DNA of 64,000 nucleotides from Anodontia alba. Its lineage: Eukaryota; Mollusca; Bivalvia; Lucinida; Lucinidae. The notes beneath the pieces are model-generated. The model saw nothing but the letters and a program-made list of their open reading frames with translations. It was not told the DNA's origin and did not search any database. Every line of letters begins with the position of its first letter. The first letter of the stretch is position 1. This document shows, in pieces, positions 45,701 through 57,100 of the stretch. The translations under genes and the position numbers were made by a program. The stretch is taken from NCBI GenBank assembly GCA_964016985.1, contig OZ024827.1, forward strand, positions 78,939,835 to 79,003,834, given 5' to 3'.

Positions 45701-48700
45701 AAGGGAGGGGGTCACATGTGTCCCTTAAAATTTCAAAGAGAAACTGAAAAGTTGCATAGAAAAAAACTGAAAAAGTTGCCTAGAACTTACCATATCTTTC
45801 TAGTGGCTATTGTCCCACTCTCTGTAAAGCCCAGACCTTGCCTCTGGGACTTCTGATTCCAAAACTGGAAGAAAAAAAAAAGAGGCTTGCCGCAAACAAA
45901 TACTGAGACCAGGATAGCTTTGATACCAGCTATTAATCGATACCTCAGCAGTAGGTCTACTTCATAGTTTGCAGAAGGCATAGAAAACTGTAGGATAATA
46001 ATCTGCAATATCAAGCATACCAGAGGAAATCAAGAAATGCCGTAGCTCCAGATAAGCCGGCCTCGGTGGCTCAGTTGGATGCGCGGTCCTACTGGAGACC
46101 AGGAGGTCGTAGATTCAAACCCCCCCCCCTCCCCCCCTCCCCGCACCCGAGGTCAGCAACATTCTTTCGTGGAGATTGATCATGAAATATTTTCTACGGT
46201 CATTCTCTCCATTCCGCTGATTCAAGAAGGGCAGTTGTCAGTTTCTGGCGAAAGAATGTGCACAATGCTGGTTAACTGCTTAGAGGACTAAGCCTGTCCA
46301 GTAAACGTTTGGTTAGGTAAACTGACCGCGCTCGACATGACCCCATTGGGTTGACTGGGCCGTAAAACCTCAAACAAACAAGCTCCAGATAAGGCACTTT
46401 TTTCACCAGAAAAGTTTTGATAGTTTTCTTATACCTTGACAAAAAAATGTGTGTATTCATTAGAAGTGCCTCAATGAGGCGATACTAATGAGTACCCACA
46501 ACATGTTTTTGTTGAGAAATTAGAAAAATACTATGTAAATACCCACTCTTATCTGTAGACGTTGAATAAGACGCACAGACTGGCGGCCTCTAGGCATCTG
46601 TCTGTCCATTTTGTTCACAGTCCTCGCTGTTTTCCTCGGAATGCCCATAGTTCAATATAAGTTGATAGATTTTCTGATAGTTTTGAACAAACTTCGTTAT
46701 TTTTACAGGAAACAGTCACCTTCCATATACCGTGTCTCCAGATAACACACTCTTTTCAACTGAAAAAAACACTGATATTTTTCTTATTTCTCCATAAAAA
46801 ATGTTGCGGGTACTCATTGGAAGTGCCTCAGTGGAGAAAAGAAAAATATGATGTGGATACCCCATCTTATCTGAAGTTATGATATACTCATTTTATCTGC
46901 ACAAGAGCATTCATTAGGGTGGTAGGATGGTGGTAAAAACTGCTTTACATGCAGCAGGTGGGGAAAGGTGCAGTCATTCACATTTTTTCTCATAGTCTAT
47001 CTCTCTCTTTCTTCTTATCTACTTGATATGTTCACTGGGGCATCCATTTCATAATGGCTAACAGTTGGGCAAGGCCTGCTATCCTGGTAGCAGGTAAGGG
47101 TAGAGGGGTAATCTTTTTATTTCTTCTGTTTTTTCACTTGCATTCCTGTTCCTCTTTCTTCCCTGTCCCTCTGATTCATCTTCTCTACTATTATATTTCT
47201 TTTCCCTCTTTCTCTGGGAGATGACACAAAATGACCAACAAGGGTTGATGTGTCACTAAAGCCCAAAACAGTAATAACTAATAATAATAGATGTGTTGCT
47301 TTCACTGGGAGATGACACAAAATAACCCACAATGGTTGTGCCTTGTAGCAAATAACTATCAAAGGGCTGAATAGCCCTGTAATTACAGATTCTACCAGAA
47401 ATTCATACATTCCAGAAAATCATTTTGCCTTCCATTTAAGCTTATGTGAAGCTTCTCCTTTGAAAAAGAAGAAAACAAAACTAGCTACAGCGAAAAACAA
47501 AGGCGCTGATCAGTCTGCGCAGACGCGCAGACTGATCTGCGCCTTTGTTGTTCGCACATGTATTAAAGAGAGTTTTCTCGGTGGTTCATATGAAGACTTG
47601 AACCATGGATCAAGCACAAGTCGCACTACTTTTTGTTGACATCTCAACAGCGTACTGATATACACACATGGTCTACGTTTTTTGCGCGGATAAATACAAA
47701 CTTCAGTAGAAGTCAAGCCACTTTCTCTAAAACCACGCATGGCAACGAAGAATGACAGATAAAATCTGTCATTAAAAATCAAACAATGAGAATTTCATCT
47801 AATTTTGTCCAATCTGTGTTGCAGCTCCAACCAGTGAGATAGACTTGAGTTCACCATTAAATTATGGAACTCCAAGCTCAAGGGGTGGTCCTAGGACTCC
47901 AGGAGTAGGGGAAACTCCCATTAGACACAGACCAGATATCCGCAGTGACAGAAAAATGAGACAGGTTACAATTGGAGGCTCTGAGCCAAGTGTAGGTATC
48001 TTGTTAGGCTTTGCAAATAGAAAACAGCCTTATGACACATAGTCTAGATAAAAGTAGGTATCAGGTAAATAGTTTCCTTGTTTCTTGACAAAAACTTGGG
48101 TACTCATTAGTTTCAGCTTGATTGTGTATAAATTGTAGGAGTAGGCCGGGAACGATAATCCCGGCCTACTCCTACAATTTATATACAATCAAGCTGAAAC
48201 TTCATTTATAGTTAGACCATGATGTGGAGCAGTGCATATTGTTTGGAGGTTAAAGTACACCAAATATTAGCAGTGTTATACCCCTTTGAAAATTTCTTTG
48301 TTTCCGGCTAACTCCTACAATTTACATCCAATCAAGCTGAAACTTCATTTATAGCTAGACCATGATGTGGAGCAGCGCATATTGTTTGGAGGTTACAGTA
48401 CACCAAATATTAACAGTGTTATACCCCTTTGAAAATTTCTGTAAATTTTTTGTTTCCGGCTAACTCCTCCTACAGATTACATCCGATCAAGCTGAAACTT
48501 CTTAAATAGTTACACGATGATGTGGAGCAGCACATATTATTTCAAGGTTACAGTACACCAAATATTGGCAGAGTTTATGCCCCTTTTCGTAATTTTGTAA
48601 ACTTTTTGCAGCATATTGTTTAGAGGGGATAGTGTGCAAATTTTATTTTATAATAGGTATATTTTTTGTAAATAACTTATGTTATGGCCATACTCCTACT

Positions 48701-51098
48701 ACAATTTACATTCAGTCAAGCAGAAACTTCATTTATAGTTTGACCATGATGTGGAGCAGCGCATATTGTTTGGATGTTACAGGACACCAAATATTAGCAG
48801 CATTATACCCCTTTGAAAATTTCTGTAAATTTGTTTCCGGCTAACTCCTACAGTTTACATCCGAGCAAGCTGAAACTTCTTAAATAGTTACACGATGATG
48901 TGGAGCAGCGAATATTATTTCGAAGTTACACTACACCAAATATTGGCAGAGTTCTGCCCCTTTTCGTATTTTGTAAACTTTTTGCTGACTGACTGACTGA
49001 TCAGATTTTTAACGCTACCAGGCAACTGAGTCACATAGGGGCAGCGCCAAAAAAACTTTTTGCAGCATATTGCTTAGAGGAAATAGTGTGCAAATTTTAT
49101 TTTATAATAGGTATATTTTTTGTGAATAAATAAAGTTATGGCCATATGTGCAAGTTATTTTTTTTTTTTTTGTTATTTTTTTTTATCATCATCTTTTATT
49201 AGGTTTGCACAGAAATTTTGCTGTTATTAAATCTTTATAAATAAGTTTATTAAATGATACAGAATTAATAAGCTTGACTCCCTTGAAGTACAAAAATAAA
49301 ATCAGTATAAAACAAGTTAAAGCTTTACAAAAAAATTTCCTTGCAGCACTTTTTAGCTCGCCTGTACGAAGTACAAGGAGAGCTATTGTAGTCACCCCGG
49401 TCGTCCACGTTTGCGTTTGCGTTCCCGTCACACTGTGTTAAAGTTTTTCAAATGCTTATATCTCAACAGTCACTCCTCACAGAGGCATCAAATTTGGAAC
49501 TTAGGTACCTTGGAGGGTCTTCTGAGATTCCAAGAGAATAAACCCCTGGGTTCATGCCCCTGGGTGGGGCTAGGGGTCAGAATCTAGGACACCTTTGTAA
49601 TACTGTGTTAAAGTTTTTCAAATTCTTATATCTTGACTTTCATTCCTCATAGAGCAGTCATATTTAGAATTTGGGTACCTGGAGGAGTCTTCTGAGATTC
49701 CAAAAGAACATACCCCTAGGTTCATACCTTAGGGTGGGCCTTGGGGTGGGGCTAGGGGTCAAAATCTAGGACACATTTGTAAAATCTTATATGCCTACAG
49801 GTTATAGACACAACTGGTTATACATCAGCTAAGGTGACCTACATTTTACGGTCCAGGTCACCTAGATTTCACGGTCCAGTGATTTTGCCTTATATCTTCA
49901 ATACTATTTGTTGGATAAATGTCACACCTGGGATATTACTTCCATGTGACCCAATGAATGACCACTTACTATATCTAGGTCATTGTGACCTATATTTCAT
50001 GGTTCAGTGATTTTGCCTTATATCTTGAATACTATTTGTTGGATAAATGTCACACCTGGGACATTAGTACCTTGTGACCCGACTATTGACGTCAAAATAT
50101 ATCTCTGTTGGTGTGACCTATATTTCATGGTTTAGTGATTTTGCCTTATATCTTGAATACTATTTGTTGGATAAATGTCACACCTGGGATATTAGTTCCT
50201 TGTGACCCGATTATTGACGTCAAAATATATCTCTTTTGGTGTAACCTATATTTCATGGTTCAGTGATTTTGCCTTATATCTTGAATACTATTTGTTGGAT
50301 AAATGTCACACCTGGGATATTAGTTCCATGTGACCCAATGAATGACCACTTACTATATCTAGGTCATTGTGACCTATATTTCATGGTTCAGTGATTTTGC
50401 CTTATATCTTGAATACTATTTGTTGGATAAATGTCACACCTGGGATATTAGTTCCTTGTGACCCGATTATTGACGTCAAAATATATCTCTGTTGGTGTGA
50501 CCTATATTTCATGGTTCAGTGATTTTGCCTTATATCTTGAATACTATTTGTTGGATAAATGTCACACCTGGGATATTACTTCCATGTGACCCAATGAATG
50601 ACCACTTACTATATCTAGGTCATTGTGACCTATATTTCATGGTTCAGTGATTTTGCCTTATATCTTGAATACTATTTGTTGGATAAATGTCACACCTGGG
50701 ATATTAGTTCCTTGTGACCCGATTATTGATGTCAAAATATATCTCTGTTGGTGTGACCTATATTTCATGGTTCAGTGATTTTGCCTTATATCTTGAATAC
50801 TATTTGTTGGATAAATGTCACACCTGGGATATTAGTTCCATGTGACCCAGTGAATGACCACTTACTATATCTAGGTCATTGTGACCTATATTTCATGCTT
50901 CAGTGATTTTGCCTTTTATTTTTATTACTATTTCATGGAGAATTGTCATACCTGGATTATTATATCTATGTGACAAAATGATTTACATACAAATACATCT
51001 AGGTCAGTGTGACCTATATTATATGGCTTAACGATAAAAATGTTACAATATAAAATGTACCCAGCAGGCGAGCTCGCTGTCCTACGACAGCTCTTGTT

Positions 51099-51129
<31 letters not shown>

Positions 51130-54100
51130 AGGCGGGGTGGCTGTGGGGGGGAGGTGTGCTTTGTTTAGTTTTGTTATGTTATTGAAGATATTGAAGTATA
51201 AGAAAAACAAATTAGCCAAAGACTCATATGAGCTTATAGTATAGCCATGCTTCTGTAGTCTGCACTGAATTATACAGGAGTCAGTTTATGTGCTACATCT
51301 TATTACTTGCCACAGGCGTATAATGCCCCGCTTGGCAGAGCTCTTGTTTATTTTTTTATTTTTTTTTTCTGAAAACTTTAAAGAGATCTAGAAACATATC
51401 AGGCTCTTCATGTAGGAAACAATTTTATGACATGCATCCAGCATAGAACCATATCAGTCCATGACATGCATCCAGCATAGAACCATATCAGTCGGTGCAT
51501 CTGCAGATAGATCAGGGTTTAAACTTTGGGTAATAGACCATTTCAGATCCAAACATACTACCAGTTTATACTCCAATCAGACAGTGCAGATGCACAGGTT
51601 GGTCTATGTCTGTACTGGTAGCATATGTGATAAGGTTGTTTTCTTTCGAAAGGCCTGTCTTTTCTTGTGGAGAAATTTGATAAAATGTTCCTCCAGAGAC
51701 CTGTTTTGATGCCAGTCTGGACATTAAACCATGTTTAACCCATTGTATACGAAATAGACTCTCCCACACCATATATTGGAAAAGTCTAATTTCAATTTTA
51801 GGTACACCCGGCTGTGAGATTTACATATTCTTAGAGAAAAATGGCGAAACTATTTACAAACATTGGAGACTCTGATCAGATGCCACGTTCTGCACCGTCT
51901 GATCTGGATCTGCACTGTTTGCCAAGTACCGTTTTACGGGTATCCCGACTACAACGGGTTAATACATTTATGCATATTTCTAACCCTAAAGAATTTTTTC
52001 AATTAAGTCTTAACTCTTGCCATGCTGATTAAATTGAGATGCCATGCCCACTTCAGATTTTCAGCCAACCGGATCGCTTGATCGGGACTGTTGATACAAA
52101 GTCACATACTGAATGGCAAACAGTGCAGATCCAGATCAGTTGGCTTCTAAGAAGCCAACTGATCTGGATCTACACTGTCTGAAAAGGAAGGATATATCTG
52201 GATTTGGCAGGACAAGGGTTTATACCGTTATGCATATTTCTACCACTAAAATTATTTTTTCTTCGAAATCTTAAAGGAAGCAACAAAAATCACAAGTGAT
52301 GTGACCAGCGATCCTAACGCAGGTCCACAGCTAGTTATCTGGGGTACAGATGTGGTGGTGAGCCACTGCAAGGAGAAGTTCAGGAGGTTTATCTTGAAGT
52401 ATCAGGACAAGAACGTCGCAGAGGATGAGATGTTTGAAGGCATGGACATTACACAGCCATATTACCTACAGAGATTGGAAGAGGTTTGTATTTTGTTACC
52501 CAGATAAGAAGGGGTATTGGATAAATATTTTTTTCTAATTTCTCCACAAAAACATATGTTGTGGGTACTCATTAGAAGCACCTCTAGGTGCCGGCCTGGG
52601 TGGCTCAGTTGGATGCGCCGTCCGACTGGAGACCAGGAGGTTGCAGGTTCAACCCCCGCCGAGGTCAGCAACATTCTTTCGAAGAGATTGATCATGAAAT
52701 ATTTTCTACGGTCATTCTCTCCCTTCCACTGATTCAAGAAGGGCAGTTGTCAGTTTCTGGCGAAAGAATGTGCACAATACTGGTTAACCGCTTAGAGGAC
52801 TAAGCCTGCCCAGTAAACGTATGGTTAGGTAAACTGACTGCGCTGGACATGACCCCATTGGGTTGACTGGGCTGTAAAACCTCAACACAAACAAAGTACC
52901 TCAAGGTCACCAAAGTGCTTCTAATGAATACCCACGTTTCTGTGGAGAAATAAGAAAAATATCAAAGCTTTTTGTTTGCAAAAGAAAGTGCCTTATCTGG
53001 AGCCATGTTGTTAGGTAAACTGACCAGCTCAGTATGACCTTCATAGTGTTGACTGTGTCATTAAACTCCAACCCAGCCTACCAACAGATAAATAATTTCT
53101 CAATTCTCCACCCAAAGATACCTTGTTGGAACCCGGTCAGAGGCAGCTTTGCAAGGTCCTTAGAATGAATATCCACAATATATGTTAAGATGGTACCGAC
53201 CTCGGTGACTCGGATGCGCCGTCCGACTGGAGACCAGGAGGTCGCGGTTCAACCCCCGCCGCGGTCAATAACATTCTTTCGTGGAGATTGATCATGAAAT
53301 ATTTTCTATGGTCATTCTCTCCCTTCTGCTGATTCAAGAAGGGCAGTTGTCAGTTTCTGGCGAAAGAATGTGCACAATACCGGTTAACCGCTTAGAGGAC
53401 TAAACCTGCCCAGTGAACATGTGGTTAGGTAAACTGACCGCGCTTGACATGACCCCTTTGGGTTGACTGGGCCGTAAAACCTCAACACAAAATGTTAAGA
53501 TGGAGAAATAAGAAAAAGCATTGGTACCCGGGTTGAATGAAAAAGAAACTCCTGTACAGGAGTTTCTTTTTCATTCAACCCGAGTATTGATGCTTTTTCT
53601 TATTTCTCCATCTAAACATTTATATAGCTCTAGAGAAGGTACATTCATAGCTCTTGATATCATACTTTTTTTTTTTTTTTTTTTCTCAATAAAACATACA
53701 TTGTGGGTACTCGTTAGAAGCTCCTCACCAAGGGGCTTCTAACGAGTACCTACAACCTATGTTTTTTGGTTGAAGGTTTTCAAAGGCCTATATCTCCTGA
53801 ACCTCTGGATGGAAGTAGTTCATACTTGCCCTGATGCTAGATACTGGTTTGAAGTTCTGTGCTGTACCATACTGACCCACATGAGTGACACTGAGGTCAA
53901 GGTCACAGACATAGAAAAAAAAAATGTAAAATTTTTTGGTTGAAGTTTTTAGAAGTTTATATCTTCCATTTTATTATTTTTTTTTTTTCTGTCATGTGAC
54001 ACTAGTTGTAGAAGCAAAGCATGATTCAGTTGAGCTACGCTGTCCTTCGACAGCTCTTGTTGCTGTTGAAAAAAAAAAAGTTTAGAGTATTTTACCCCCT

Positions 54101-57100
54101 ACTTTAAAGCTTAATGCTTAAATGCCCATTTGCAATGCTTAACTCTTAAAGCGCCAAGCTTAAGTGTAGCATAGAAAATTCTAACTTTTTTCAGAGAAAA
54201 TAAAGCTTGGAAATTCATGCGAATTGTCTGCTGAGCAGACACTTCACATGAAATGCCAAGCTTTATTTTATCTGAAAAAGAAAGAGAAGAAAAGAAAAAC
54301 ACCTAGTAATGCATTTGTCTTTGAAGCTTAAGGGTTAAGCCCTTTCTGATCTAGTGTACCAGTCCTGCTAACAACAGATTCATTTTGAGGGAAATTGCTT
54401 CATATTAAAAGTTCACTGAAAAACTTTACCACCTAAATTTGATTTAAATGATCAAATCCAAATTGAGTATTATTACCCCATCAGCTTTGCCGGCTTTGGT
54501 GGCTCAATTTGATGCGCCGTCCGACTGGAGACCAGGAGGTCGCGGGTTCAACCCCCGCCGAGGTCGACAACATTCTTTCGTGGAGATTGATCATGAAATA
54601 TTTTCTACGGTCATTCTCTTCCTTCCGCTGATTCAAGAAGGGCAGTTGTCAGTTTCTGGCGAAAGAATGTGCACAATACTGGTTAGCCGCTTAGAGGACT
54701 AAGCCTGCCCAGTAAACGTATGGTTAGGTAAACTGACCGCACTGGACATGACCCCATTGGGTTGACTGGGCCATAAAATAAAACCTCAACACAAACAAAC
54801 AAACCCCATCAGCTTCAATTTCAATGCTGATTTTCAAAAATTCAATGTTAAAATACCCTTTACTCCTCTTACCTAGAGCTCTGTGATATATTTTCTTTTT
54901 TTTTTTTTTTCTTGTAGATTAATGCAATTGGTGAACCATTCCTAAACATAAATTGTGAGCATTTACGTGAATTTGATGCTGATTTGTATCGTCAGTTGAT
55001 AAACTACCCACAGGAAGTTATCCCGACCTTTGATATGGCTATCAATGAACTGTTCTTCGACAAATTCCCTGCAGCAGTGTTGGAACATCAGATTCAGATA
55101 AGGCCATACAATGCAGAGAAGACTAGAAATATGAGATCACTTAACCCAGAAGGTAATCAGTGAGTTGTATCTACTTAGAAAATTCAGTAAATTCTTTTCT
55201 CAAATGAATCTGCTGCAACATCAGAAAACTTCGGATATACATTGAGGGAAGTTCCAGATTAGCCTGGGCTTTTGCGCAGTCTGATCAGAATCCTCAATGA
55301 TGCATTCCGGATAGCCAAGGATATAGAGTTTCCTCATGCAGACAATGAAGACTGATCAGACTACGAGGACTCAAAGCCTCATAGCAACAGATAAGGCGCT
55401 TTTTTTTCATCCGAAAAATGCTGTTATTTTTCTTATTTCTCAATAAAAACATATATTGTGGGTACTCATTGGAACAGGGTGACCACACACTCTGGAAAAC
55501 AGGAAAAATGGTGAAAAAAATTCCCTGCAGGAAAAAATCAGGGAATTTGAAATTTTGCTGAAAATCAGGGAAAAATCAGGGAATTTCAAAAAAGCTTATC
55601 TTTGTAAGGTCAAAATATTCAAATTTTATAGCTGTTCAGATGTGGCTACTGGTGGTTTCTTTCTGCCATATGCTTAAAATACCTGCAGATCTAATCTTAC
55701 TTAAAGGTGGAGTACTTGTTTGCTGTATATTCTGTTTTTTCTTTTTCTCATTCCGAAGTGGACATTTTATTGCAAACCCAATGTCTGTCATTAAATTAAT
55801 TAAGAATATTATGACAGCATTGTGTATAAACATGTCACTTGACAGCATTTGAATCAGTATATGACTTCTAAAAGTAGGGGCCATTGCGATAATATTAAGG
55901 TTTTTAATCAGGGAAAATCAAATCAAATCAGGGAAAAATCAGGGAATTTGATTGCTAAAAATGTGTGGCCACCCTGTTAGAAGCGCCTCGGCGAGGCGCT
56001 TCTAATGAGTACCCACAACATAGGCATTCTTCGAGAAATAAGAAAAATATTATGTGGATATCCCCTCTTACCTGTAGCTATGAAGCCTAATTTAAGACCT
56101 CCTTTTGTGCATATCAGAAAGTATATTTTCTCATGATGTATGGTTTGATGATCGAATGTGTACTCATGATACTTTGGTGCTGAAGGAAGAAAAATATTGG
56201 CATAGGTCTAGATAAGAGTAGGTATCAGGTAAATGTTTTTCTTATTTCTCCATGAAAACATATTGTAGGTACTCATTAGAAGTGCCTCAGCGAGGTGCTT
56301 CTAATGAGTACCCACAACATATGTTTTAGTGGAGAAATAAGTTAAATATCAATACTTTTGGATTGAAAAAGCATCTGGTCAAGAGCTATGTATGGTCTGG
56401 GTAATGAATACCTTATTTGCCCTAAGTATTTGGACAGACAGGGCTGAGAAAATGGTGTGGACCTAGATCAGATACCAGAGCATTTGGTGTTTGTTACTCA
56501 ACCAGCAGCTAAAAGCAGACACAGCCCATAATTTCATTTTTGGTGGCTGATATGTATGCTTAAAAGAAAGCTGTTCGTCTGGTGAATCCAGTGGTGAAAT
56601 CCCTATGGCAATAATCCAAATAGTTATGGAGTTATTCAGATTTATAGTTTTTGCTCATTTGCATCTTATTAATAATGGGGAGCCAATGACATGATTGGTT
56701 CTTATGAATGATTTTAAAAATGTTTTAAAAAATTAAATTTTAAAATACTCAGGGTGTGTAAACACAGATAAACAAATTTTCTTTGTATTTACATGTGGGG
56801 CTGCAGTATGTATACATTTTCATAACCAATTTGATTTTTAAATGCAAATTTAACCAAAAAAAAAAAATAAATAAATTTAAATAAAATTTCAAAATAAATT
56901 TAACTTGCATTTTCTGAAGTTGTTTTATTGAAATTTTAGAAAATAATAATTCAAAAAGGTAATTTTCAACCATTTGTTTGTTCTTGGTAGCTTCGTTCCA
57001 GCATATTGACCTGTATTTGTTTGTGTTGAGGTTTTACGACCCATCAACCCATTGGGGTCATGTGGAGCATGGTCAGTTTACCTAACCACACATTTACTGG

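Noticed and set aside
47992..47996. Alternative MCM4 donor four bases downstream (GTATCT)
   Set aside because: It would break the phase with the next exon, whereas GTAGGT preserves phase 0.
49887..50990. Regular repeats resembling a CRISPR array
   Set aside because: The whole 128 bp unit is conserved, with no unique spacers. The setting is a eukaryotic mobile element.
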